Shown piece after piece: positions 10,515-19,480 of a stretch of 22,405 nucleotides of DNA. Origin of the DNA: Welwitschia mirabilis (taxonomy: Eukaryota; Gnetophyta; Gnetopsida; Welwitschiales). The first letter of the stretch is position 1. Each line of letters starts with the position of its first letter. Under the pieces are notes generated by a model. The model was not told the origin of the DNA. It saw only the letters and a list, made by a program, of their open reading frames with translations, and did not search any database. The stretch spans positions 11,480,446 through 11,502,850 of the forward strand of contig JBOZIK010000001.1 of NCBI GenBank assembly GCA_051453625.1. The letters run 5' to 3'. The translations under genes were made by a program, and so were the position numbers.

Positions 10515-11419
10515 TATGTATTATTGAGTTACTCCATTTTGATGTAATAACCTTGTCAAATTAGTATTATATGTGGATAAATATCATAAATTTCAAGTTT
10601 CATCAAGTATAGGAAAGATCTTTATAAGGCTAAAGATATTTACTACATAGACAAATATCTATTAAAGTGAAGACATTAGTAAGACAACTATTGAGTTTTT
10701 CAAAGTTTATCTAGATGTGATATCTTAATGAGTTTTATGTGTTTTAATGATTTTTTAGTAAATAAGTTTATATAATTTTAATATATCTATCATAGCATCA
10801 TATGTCTATAAGATAAAAGACATTTTAATATAATCAATGAAGCATGATAAAAGATTTCTATTAGAATTGAAGATGTCTACTTTTTAAAGAATCACTTCAT
10901 TTGGATTTTAGATAGCTTCTCATGGGAACACATATTGATAAAGCATAATAGAATTAATAATGTATGTGTACAAAATTTAAACATATTTATAATGAGATGA
11001 GTTTTGACAAGCATCTAGAATATGATTTTGGTATTCAAAAAGTATGTTTAATTCTCATTTAAATAATTCTATACATTATCAAGATGTTCACAATTCATGA
11101 AGATGTATGCTTCAAGTTAAATGTATATAAAAAAAAGGAGTAGTTATGTTGGGTCACAAATTTGGAGATTTCTATGCGTCACTTTTTTGTGACTGATTTG
11201 GAAAATTTCTATACAAGTATAAAGGCATTAAATATTTTTTATTTCTTTAATAAACTATTCAATAGCTTGATAAGGCTTCATGCTTATAATAAAATCTCTT
11301 TAATACTTTAAATAAGGGAAAACCAATGCTCTACTTCTCCTTCTTATAGTCTCTAATACTAATCAAGAAAGCATTTTTATTTATTATATTTTATTTCTAA
11401 ATTACTTCCATTATACCCC
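10515..11419. other. Unassigned stretch between the gypsy pol and the next element
   Basis: On the minus strand this is where the gypsy protease and gag would be expected, but I find no D-S/T-G active-site motif or zinc knuckle. On the plus strand it would include the 5' LTR of the copia element if that survives, but no TG...CA-bounded repeat partner or tRNA primer-binding site complement is evident. Confidence 0.4.
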
Positions 11420-11690
11420 TATGTGTAAAGGTGGAGAATAGGTCTGTGAATTACAATAAATCCACATGTAGATCTTTCCACTTCATTATCACCTTGAGAG
11501 GCCTATATCATTTGGGTTTTAGAATGATTTCAAATTTTATGAGTTCTTTATGATGCTTTTTGATGTATTCTTAAGGGAAACACCACTTTGTGAGATTAAA
11601 TCATGAGGGTCAAGTTGGATACCTTGCAAGGATATACCCCATTATAGTTCAAGACTTGTAAGATTGATGGTAAGCCTCAAAACGTAACAT
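11420..11690 (+). pseudogene. Possible retrotransposon gag trace (PF03732-like)
   Basis: Plus-strand frames give CRSFHFIITLRGL, GFRMISNFMSSL and, further on, GYLARIYPIIVQDL. These resemble the plant gypsy gag layout: M-C-R-A-F-P-x-T-L-x-G-x-A-x-x-W-F, then S-F-x-x-L, then a Y-x-x-R-F-N block. The key Trp-Phe is not clear and at least one frame change is needed. If real it is a gypsy gag on the strand opposite to the pol at 8867-10514, so from a different insertion. I hold this loosely. Confidence 0.35.
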
Positions 11691-12119
11691 TCTTGTTAAG
11701 TAGTAAGATCTAGAGATGTTCCTAATTATACCATTTAAGGGTAAACTACCCAAGTTGAAAACCCAAATAAATTTTATAAAAGTATCATGTATTTGATTTG
11801 TATAAGCCATTTATTTTCAAAGTATAATTTTTATATGAAACTCATTCATCCCTCCCTTCTAATTTCTTTGATTCATTAGTAGTACCAAAGTGGGTACTCA
11901 TGAAAAGATATAAAACTATTAAATGAATTGCTATGAAGGGGTCCTTAACTTAATAAACATCTAATCTTCAATGAGATAAAGTATGCTTATTAAAATATAG
12001 GAATGCTTTTTCACTTTTAGTTTCTTAAGTTTAAAGTGTAAAAGACAATAAAAGAGGCTACCACAAATGCCACTAGTATAAGCATCAATAAACCCAAGGT
12101 CAAATATAATTGATTCAAG

Positions 12120-12560
12120 GATGAAAACTATGCCCATGCATTTTATTGGAAGGCTAAGAATGCTTTGTCTTATTTCCTTTCATTCATTGAAAAAGTTCAA
12201 TAGTGTTTCTAATTTTAGCACTGTAAAAGATGTTCTTAAAGATGCTTATGAAGGTACTTTTATACTTAATAAATCTAGATTACTAGTTTGAACAAACCAA
12301 TTTGAGAATCTTAGAATGAATTCAAAAAAAATAGTTCATGAGTACTTCACAAGAATGAGCAACATTGTAAATTCCATCCATGGAATTGATGGAAAACTAT
12401 TTAAAGATAATGTGACTAAAGAAAATATTAGATCAATTACTCTAGTGTACATGACTAAAACCACTTCCATAAAAAGAATTAAGGAATTTTACTACTCTAA
12501 AGTTCAAAGAAATCCAAAGTTCTTTAACTACTTATAAAATAAACATAATTAAAGATGGAA
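12120..12560 (+). pseudogene. Ty1/copia gag core remnant (UBN2-like, SIRE/Maximus-like)
   Basis: Plus-strand reading gives KAKNALSYFLS, a one-base shift, then FNSVSNFSTVKDVLKDAYEG, SRLLV*TNQFENLRMNSKK and HEYFTRMSNIVNSIHGIDGK. This follows the copia gag (UBN2) pattern closely: A-K-N-A-L, F-x-x-V, A-x-x-x-W-D-x-L-x-x-x-Y-E-G-T, S-R-L-x-x-L-x-x-x-F-E-N-L-R-M, and a block ending I-V-N-x-I. The Trp of W-D-x-L is missing. A TGA at 12289-12291 breaks the frame; the open stretch 12316-12537 is the surviving piece of this gag, not a separate small gene. Gag would form the particle shell. The N-terminal part before 12120 is not recognisable. Confidence 0.8.
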
Positions 12561-13090
12561 TTGTTAAAGAAAAGACTATGCAATTCAAATCTAGTGATAA
12601 TAAAAAAAACAAAATGGAAAAGACAAAGCTATTGATGTCTCAGTTAATGATTAATTCTTCAAATCATTTTGATGAACAACTTACTATCATTTTTAAGTAT
12701 GTCAAAGATCTTCTCTTAAGAAAAAAATAGAAGAAGAGAAAAGCATCTTAAATCATCCAGACCTCAATGTAGAGGTAAGGAAAAGGGTAAATCTTCACAA
12801 TCTACTTTTAAAAATGACAGTTCAAACTTAGAATGTTGGATATATGGGGTTGAGGACATTGTCGTTGAAATGCTAATGGAATAACAAATTGTAGATAAAG
12901 GCTAAAATAAAGATTTTAGAAAGAAAAAAAAGAAAATTTTTTTCACTAGTTAGGGTGAATATGAAGATATCACTAAGGAGGAGGTCTCAAATGATGATTA
13001 TAAAGATACCCATACTTCATTTATGGCCATTTTCCATGATGCATCCAGTGATGATGATAAAGACTTGAAACTTGTGAAGATCAAGAAATA
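12561..13090 (+). pseudogene. Copia gag C-terminal part with degraded zinc knuckle and acidic tail
   Basis: Around 12829-12880 a Cys-Trp-x-Tyr-Gly start followed, after a one-base shift, by His-Cys-Arg fits a CCHC zinc knuckle (C-x-x-C-x-x-x-G-H-x-x-x-x-C) with its second Cys changed to Tyr. From 12957 the frame EYEDITKEEVSNDDYKDTHT, then FMAIFHDASSDDDKD, is rich in Asp and Glu. That matches the acidic tail after the knuckle in SIRE-like copia gag. Knuckles bind the element's RNA. The knuckle reading is less secure than the acidic tail. Confidence 0.55.
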
Positions 13091-13725
13091 CATATGGAAG
13101 AGGAATATGAGTTAACTCTTTAAGAAAGATATGATTTGATTTTCATAATGTTTGCTAAATTATATAAATTATATATTAAAATTAAGAAATTTCTCAAAAA
13201 CTATGATTTATCTTATAAACAACAAAGGGACTCTTATTTCAAGTTGATAAGCATTAATCTAGCTCTTAAAATCTGCTACTGGAAAAATAATAAATGAATT
13301 AAAGAATGTGAAATAGGGAGTACAAGATGATAAGTACATAAATGAAATATTCACCTAAGAAAAAGAATATTAAACACTATGTTTGATAAAGGTAGAAGAC
13401 TAAATGACAAAAGTTGATTAACAAAAAATAAAGCATCAATAAGAAAATCATCAATCAAATTGGAAACTCCCTTTTTAAAGTGGAAGTATAAGCTAAGATA
13501 TGAACATTTAGCTTATACAAATGACATCACTTTCTTTAATTACTATGAAAGGGGATAGTATAAATATTCTTATTCTTTAATTTTATTAAAAAAATACACT
13601 TATCATGACCAAAAGATTAAAAAATGGGTTATAAAAGTTATGTAAGATAGATACAAGAATAAATAAATTTTGAAGTGCTACAACAATTATTTTCTTACTC
13701 AAACGACTTTACAAATAGTGAATAA
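13091..13725 (+). pseudogene. Copia gag-pol linker (worn, coiled-coil-like)
   Basis: Between the acidic tail and protease the plus strand gives broken Lys-rich and Leu-rich stretches such as FAKLYKLYIKIKKFLKNYDL (near 13150) and, later, RILNTMFDKGRRLNDKS. SIRE/Maximus-like elements have a long coiled-coil linker here. The position and composition fit, but no diagnostic motif survives, so this is placed mainly by its neighbours. Confidence 0.45.
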
Positions 13726-14055
13726 GCATATCTAGTATGTAAATAGGATCACTCTATGTATATTATAAGAGATAAATTAATCTTCACTTCTTTAGTGAAT
13801 TAAGATCATAATGTTACTTTGTTTCATAACAACATTAAATCTTTCATCAGAGGATATCTTTAGAGGTACCAAGTCCTTGAGGTAAAAGATATATTTTATG
13901 TTGAAGTATTGTAATATAACTTGGTAAGTACTACTCAATTTTATGATTGAAATTATGATGCTATTTTTTCAAATAATGGTTGTACTATTAGGGATTATAG
14001 TTTCAATAAAGTATTATTTGTTGAACATAGAAAACTAAATGTATATGTTATCTCA
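13726..14055 (+). pseudogene. Ty1/copia aspartic protease remnant
   Basis: From 13769 a single plus-strand frame reads RDKLIFTSLVN, then NVTLFHNNIKSFIRG and, after two stops, NYDAIFSNNGCTIRDYSF and NKVLFVEHRKLNVYVIS. These align in order with the copia protease: G-D-K-S-x-F, V-x-F-G-D-N-x-K-G-K-I-I-G, then the C-terminal part ending in V-x-F-x-x-x-x-C-x-I and G-x-R-x-x-N-V-Y. The active site W-Y-L-D-S-G-C-S should lie just before, at about 13733-13760; there only a Y-V-N-R-like reading remains, so the catalytic Asp is gone. The protease would have matured gag and pol. Confidence 0.75.
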
Positions 14056-14105
14056 CCCTATTATATAACTAACAAAAAATGTTACATGTTTTCTTAACAT
14101 GATAG

Positions 14106-14275
14106 GTGATGTAAAAGATTCAGCATGAAAAGCTTAGGCATGTAAACATGCTTCTCATGTAAAGTTTATCATACAAACAACTTATGAGGAAATTATTGAA
14201 TCTTAAGAATTTTGATGAATAAGCTTATGATACTCTTTAGAAGAGAAAGAAAACAAGGACAAATTTTAATAAGAA
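14106..14275 (+). pseudogene. Copia GAG-pre-integrase zinc-binding region remnant
   Basis: The frame QHEKLRHVNMLLM*SLSYKQL matches the GAG-pre-integrase pattern W-H-x-R-L-G-H-x-N-x-x-x-L-x-x-L. The two zinc-binding His residues survive, while Trp has become Gln and Gly has become Arg. It continues RKLLNLKNFDE and AYDTL*KRK, where the family has C-D-A-C-Q-K-G-K: both zinc-binding Cys are lost (Tyr and Leu). It leads directly into the integrase core. Confidence 0.75.
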
Positions 14276-15026
14276 AAATTCAATATCCACTCCTCGTTCT
14301 TTTGATATTTTGCATCTTGATTTAGTTGTCCATCTCAAACCAAAAATCTTAAAAGAAAAACAATATTATCTTGTAATTATTGATAACTATTCTCACTTTA
14401 CATGGGAATCCTTTCTTACTCATAAGGATAAGGATTTTGATAATTTTTCTAAGTTGTGCATTAGATTATAGAATGAGAAGGTTATCCAATTGAGATCATC
14501 TGAGGTGATAATGGTGAATAATTAAGAAATACACATCTTAAGGTGTTTTATGAACAACATGGAAGACATCATTAATTCTCTACTCCAATGTTACCATAAT
14601 AAAATATAGTTATAAAGGTAAAAATAAATAATTAAATGAGATGATGAGAATGCTATTGCATGATTAAATGTAACATGTCATTTCCGAATAAAATCTGTGA
14701 ACACTACATTTTATGTTTCCAATCGTGTTTTAATAAGACAATTTACTACAAAGATTTCTTACAAACTATGGTATGATAAAACACCCTTTGGAAATTACTT
14801 TCACGCTTTTTATTCAAAATGATGTACTCTAAATGACAAAGATCGACTTATAAAATTTGATTCAAATATTGATGAAGGTATGTTTCTTAGGCATTTTAGG
14901 ATTAGCAAAGCATACAGAGTTTATTACAAATAGTTTCTAACCATAGAAGAAACAATAAATTTCAACATTGATTATTCTTACATGTAAAATTATTGTGTTC
15001 TAGATGATTAAGATCATGGAAAAAAT
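14276..15026 (+). pseudogene. Ty1/copia integrase remnant (SIRE/Maximus-like)
   Basis: Reads STPRSFDILHLDLVVHLKPK, then QYYLVIIDNYSHFTWESFLT, EKVIQL, DNGE (14507-14518), HLKVFYEQHGRHH*FSTPM and P**N, then YVSNRVL, KISYKLWYDKTPF and YFHAFYSKCYTLN, and finally DEGMFLRHFRISKAYRVYYK. All follow the copia integrase in order (core D-D-E and the C-terminal D-E-G-I-F-L-G-Y block). The first and second catalytic Asp survive, but the Glu of V-V-E-R-K-N is now Lys. Two CAA codons of P-Q-Q-N are TAA at 14597-14602. Integrase would join element DNA to the host chromosome. The domain is full length but dead through stops and shifts. Confidence 0.9.
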
Positions 15027-15032
15027 AAATTT

Positions 15033-15180
15033 GGGATTTAAAAATCCCTTAAGCATAGAACACTTCCAAAACTAGAAGAAAATGCTAGTTAGCATGAGGA
15101 AATAATCATGAAAATAATTCAAATATTACATTATTATTCTAAAATTTATAGCACTACATTTTCCAAGATTGGTGATAATG
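15033..15180 (+). repeat. Left copy of ~148 bp direct repeat flanking an insertion in the copia element
   Basis: Starts GGGATTTAAAAATCCCTTAA and runs to about ATTTTCCAAGATT. The partner at 16585-16732 is colinear: the shared anchors at start (GGGATTTAAAAAT) and end (a CTARAAATTTATA-like block at 15139 and 16691) are both exactly 1552 bp apart. By eye identity is about 70%. Fainter similarity may continue to about 15225. The repeat begins just where integrase coding stops, so it marks the left border of foreign or rearranged DNA. Confidence 0.7.
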
Positions 15181-16584
15181 TCAAGAAGTCAAACCCTAAT
15201 ATATTTTGATCTAACTTAACTTGAGCCTAAAATAAAACATACATAATGCATGTTAGCATTCCCGTCACGCATTTCATTTAAATAAACATTTAATAAACAA
15301 ATGTAGTAACACATAGCTTATAGACATATAGATGCTCACCTAGATCCAAATGATTAACAAGGGATCTTAGGACATAATCTTCTACACATATAAAGGGAAT
15401 TAACCTAAGAAATTTACATATGAAAAATAATATCAAAGGGAGTGTCCCATACTACATCTAATGGTGTAATTTTTATATGTAGTTATGTAAAACTTTAATA
15501 AATGAAAGTACTTTATTTCATTTCAGGTCATCTTTTACAATAATAAATTTCTTGATAATAATATTAATGGACCCATTTTAAATTAATAATATTTTACAAA
15601 TCATATTTTAAAATGTTTCCCCCATAAAAATTAATATCATAGAAAATACCAATTGAATGTGATGTTATCACTACAAATATTTTTAACACAGTTCTTATTA
15701 AACATCGTCTAAACATTGTGTTATTCTTTATTTTCGTATTTCCTTTTTATCATAGGTTTAGAGGTATAGAAATAAATTTTTATGGCTTTAAAGTACCAAA
15801 ATATTTAACTAAAGATATTAAATCTACTCTTTGTAATGTTTTAGCAATCTCAAAAATAAAAAAAATATGAGTAAATGAACCTCAAAGGTCTAAGAGCCAA
15901 GGCAAAACATTGGTAATAGAAGATTGATGTTCTAGATCAATGATAGGTTCACACTTAAGAAACTTCTGTTCACTACATTGTTTAGGAAAATGTTTGCCCT
16001 TACACCATTTTCCATTATCTTCACTCATAACTCATGCTATAGACTTCTTATTTGATTTAGATATTCATATCTTTATCATAGTACTTGGCATTTGCATCAA
16101 CCTATAAAGGGTTTTTTTAAAGTATTGGGATCAATATAACTAAAATAGCATCTCTAACAGATACCAAAATATATTAAGATGGTCATCCATGGATGAATAA
16201 TTTAGGATGATGTCTTCTTATGTAATCTCCATCAGATTCCCCTATTAGTTTATCTTTTGGTTTACCTTCATATTAATTCCAATTTGAAAGGCCAGCATAC
16301 ATTGATGAGCTTGAGATCATAATGTCTATAATGTTCAAAGTAGGATTTGCATTCTTAGTAATTCCATAGTAAATGTTTTTCATTATATGAAAAAAAAATT
16401 TATAAGTATTACTAAGCCTTATAAATGCTAAAAACTATGTGTTATATAGGATGAATGTTTTTTGGACATGCATCCCAAGATCACTAGGCTTGTTTTTGAA
16501 TTGTAGATCAACTGAAAACCCTAAGGATTAATATCATCTAGTTAATAAATAGGTACTCAACCAATTTATGTGATACTAAATTAT
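15181..16584. mobile_element. Interior of a direct-repeat-bounded insertion, no coding identified
   Basis: This 1.4 kb lies between the two direct repeats, inside the copia pol where reverse transcriptase should be. I find no RT, transposase or gag motif on either strand. A non-autonomous LTR element (TRIM-like, short terminal repeats around a non-coding centre) would fit the size. However, I cannot find TG...CA ends, a tRNA primer-binding site after the left repeat, or a purine tract before the right one. Two independent solo copies of the same repeat are an alternative. Confidence 0.4.
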
Positions 16585-16732
16585 GGGATTTAAAAATTCC
16601 TTAAGCATGAAATAGATCTAATGCTATAAGAAAATCCTAGGAAGAAAAAAGAAATAATTGTGAAAATAGCTTAAAGATTATATTATTCTTCTAGAAATTT
16701 ATATCATTACGTTTTTCAAACTTAGTACTAAC
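16585..16732 (+). repeat. Right copy of ~148 bp direct repeat
   Basis: Starts GGGATTTAAAAATTCCTTAA and ends near GTTTTTCAAACTT, colinear with 15033-15180 without net length change. Weak similarity may extend to about 16795. Copia RNase H coding resumes about 190 bp further on, so this is the right border of the segment that replaced the reverse transcriptase. Confidence 0.7.
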
Positions 16733-16917
16733 TACCTTCAAATGTATAAAGAGGCACGATCAATAGTTTACTTTATCTTACTTCTTTTAGAATAGATATG
16801 ATACTAAATGTAGAAATATGTGCTTTTTATTAGAGTAAAATTAGGAAATCAAATTTGAAATTTGTTAAACATATTTTAAATTATTTAATGATACTATAAA
16901 CTAAGATCTTTAGTATG

Positions 16918-17410
16918 TTAAAGACTCCTACCTTAATGTTGTTGGGTATTATGACATGCAGGTTACATAGATGATAAGGGGAATAAAAGTGGCTATCGTT
17001 AATTTCTTGATTAATGCTTAGTAGTAAGGAGTAGTAATAACAAAATTCCATGGCCCTTTCAACTATAAAAGTAAATTATAGTACTGTGAAAAGTTATTAT
17101 GCACAAATTTTATAGATGAAACAAACGCTTAAAGATTTTTATATTACCACAGAGCATATTTTGATGTACTATGATAACAAAAGCACAATCAACATAACAC
17201 ATAAAAAAAAAGAACTATTTATAAATCTTAAATATAACACATAAATATCTATCATCGTTTTCTTTGTGATCATTTGTAATGTTGAAACATCAAATTAGAG
17301 TATTAAATACAAAATATCAATTTCCTGATATCTTCACAAAACCTCTAGACGAAGTCAAGTTTAATAAATTATCTAAATATTTAGGAATTGCGTCATGCCC
17401 AAATAGGTAA
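16918..17410 (+). pseudogene. Ty1/copia RNase H remnant and pol end (SIRE/Maximus-like)
   Basis: Pieces in order: VVGYYD near 16945; NSMALSTIKVNYSTVKSYYA with AQIL*MKQTLKDFYIT (17044-17150); LMYYDNKSTINIT; NIYHRFLCDHL; and DIFTKPLDEVKFNKLSKYLG to a natural stop TAA at 17408-17410. The family reads V-A-L-S-T-A-E-A-E-Y, then Q-L-L-W-M-K-Q-x-L-x-D, C-D-N-x-S-A-I-N-I, K-H-I-D-I-R-H-H-F-I-R-D, and D-I-F-T-K-P-L-D. The TAG at 17113-17115 replaces the Trp of L-W-M-K. The D-N Asp survives; the Glu of A-E-A-E-Y is changed. H-H-F-I-R-D next to F-T-K-P-L-D is what makes me favour SIRE/Maximus-like. Confidence 0.85.
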
Positions 17411-17803
17411 GTTAGAGATACATGCATCCTTATTAACTATACTATTTTAATGCTCTTAATTTTTATGTTCTAAATTTATTATACATTATTGTGAGATTCA
17501 TTATACATTATGTACTGTCTTATGATTTTCTAGGCATTTTCTATGTAGTTCTCTTCCATATAGTAGAAATATTGTATTATTGTAGATCTCACCTTCATAA
17601 TTTTTTTTTTTAATTCCTTCTAGGTTAAGATGACTTGATTTTTTTCATTTTTGAAGATACTTCAATTATTATACATCTTTCCATGTCATAGACATCTTTT
17701 ATTAAGGATTTTAATTTTTAAATCATCCCTATGTAGTTATCTCCCATGTTATAGATGTATTTAAAGCATGTTTTAGAAATATTCAACTTTAATGACATCT
17801 ATA
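17411..17803. other. Region after the copia pol stop, with loose repeats
   Basis: No coding is seen. Two blocks resemble each other: TATGTAGTTCTCTTCCATAT near 17541 and TATGTAGTTATCTCCCATGT near 17731, and a weaker third copy (CATCTTTCCATGTCATAGAC) lies between them near 17673. By position this would be the untranslated 3' part of the copia element and possibly its 3' LTR, but no matching 5' LTR was found. Confidence 0.4.
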
Positions 17804-17886
17804 ATTTAATTAAAAAATAAAAAAAAGTGCAAAAGGCAGGGCTGAGGGAGGAGGCGAGGAAGAGGAGAAGAGAAAATAAAAAAAGA
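17804..17886 (+). other. Purine-rich tract with a GC-rich centre
   Basis: About 83 bp nearly all A and G on the plus strand. The centre at 17837-17871 (GGCAGGGCTGAGGGAGGAGG onward, then CGAGGAAGAGGAGAAGAG) is strikingly GC-rich against the surroundings. It lies about 400 bp after the copia pol stop, where a polypurine tract primes plus-strand DNA just before the 3' LTR. It is longer and less uniform than usual for that role (A-A-G-G-G-G-G-A type), so the assignment is only positional. Confidence 0.45.
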
Positions 17887-19180
17887 TGAATAGTTAAGGT
17901 TACATGTTAATAAGCAGTGAGAATCTAGCTAAGATAAACATGACTAACCTTATCATATCCTAGGAAGGTTTTAGATGGGGATTAAAGATAATAAAAACTT
18001 AACTTGAATCAGTACATATCTCTAATTGCTTTTTTTTGGTAATAAATGAAATATCTTAACTTACATAATAATAATCTTTGTAGAAAAGAAAGATAAAAAT
18101 AAATACTTGATTTCAACTTAAATATGCACATAAAAAGAATGATGAATGATACCAATTGTATACTAATAATAGCATCTAATCATATTAACAATGTATTAAA
18201 GTATAATGAAAAGTCTTGTAAATTAGTTCCTAATAAATACATGAATGGAGGTCATATCACATAATAAAAGAAAGCATCATTTTACATTAGTAATTGTGCA
18301 TGGAATGATAATGTAAAAATAAAATATACTAAATAAAAATATGGAATTTGGAGTGAAATAAACTTGACAATTTAACTCAAATCCTTGCATTTAGATCTAT
18401 TGAAATAAAGAACATAAAAATAAAATAAGTAAAAACAGAAATTAAAAACAAACTATATTAAGGTACTTAGCTTGAATGTACTCTAAGCGAATTATACCAA
18501 AAAAACCACAAATGGGTCACCTATCATGAAACTAAATTTAATATGTAATAAAGAAGCTCTAAAATCAATAATTTATTATATATAAAAATATAATATAAGA
18601 ATAATTAAATAAATTTCAAAAGATATTTGCAATGTCTAAACCTCCTTTTCAAATAAGAAGGGGTTACATTTATAATGAGATTTTATGGAATTATTTAGGA
18701 AAATTACAATCGAATCCATGTTAGACCAAATATGGTTAAATATTATTTGGAATTATGATTTGTATAATCCTTTTAATATTTTTCATTTTCCTAAAATTGG
18801 CTCTCACATAATAGATTGATTGTCTTTATAAGTGTTAAGTCTTTAATCTTTATAGCATCTTTGTCATAAATAATTTGAATCCCTATCATGTGATGATATG
18901 TCTACTAATTTTCTTTGTTGACCATGGATTTTTCCTTATTGTAATGTGAGAAAAAAGTAACTAAAACATGCATTATGTCTTGTCAATGGATGATACTTCA
19001 TCCTATCACATGGCTGTCAATGAACAATATATTTGCAATAGCTCTTATTTCATCTTTTTTATATGTTATCAACTTTTAAATAAATCATGTTATACTTTTA
19101 TTGATTATTGATAAATATCTATTACATATGATTCACAAGGTGATAAATCTACACATCTTTAATTATAGGTATATTTTATT
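17887..19180. other. Anonymous AT-rich stretch
   Basis: No gene, RNA gene or domain recognised on either strand. If 17804-17886 is a true polypurine tract the left part could be a decayed 3' LTR, but I see no terminal repeat. Confidence 0.4.
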
Positions 19181-19184
19181 ACTA

Positions 19185-19480
19185 ATGCTATTGTTAGGAC
19201 ATACATGAGCTATAGGTCTTCTAACTAAGTGATAATACTTATGAACTAAAAATAGTTATTTCTTATATCATAGGCTTGCAAGTCTTATTGTCTAACTTAT
19301 TTATAGGCTATAACTAGATTGTAAGCCTTATATATTTAATTGTAGATTTGTCTTATTACTAGGGCTATCATTGGGCTATAGCTAGGCCATAACCCTTACT
19401 GCTAAATTTATCACTCAGTTAGAGTTGTGCTATAAGATTTATCACTAGATTAATCACTAGACTATAGTTATGCTATAAAA
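19185..19480. repeat. Degenerate repeat cluster (CTATA/CTAG-rich, ~65 bp period)
   Basis: The block GGCTATAACTAGATTGTAAG at 19306 recurs as GGCTATAGCTAGGCCATAAC at 19374, 68 bp later, each followed by CCTTA, a TAGATTT/TAAATTT stretch and TATTACTAGG/TATCACTCAG. Weaker copies start near 19206 and 19271, and shorter ones (TTATCACTAGA, TGCTATAA) continue to about 19480. I read it as an old tandem array. Borders and copy number are approximate. Confidence 0.5.

Noticed and set aside
12316-12537. Open frame of 73 residues taken as a separate small gene
   Set aside because: It continues in frame from sequence upstream of a TGA at 12289-12291 and is the surviving core of the copia gag, so it is annotated there.
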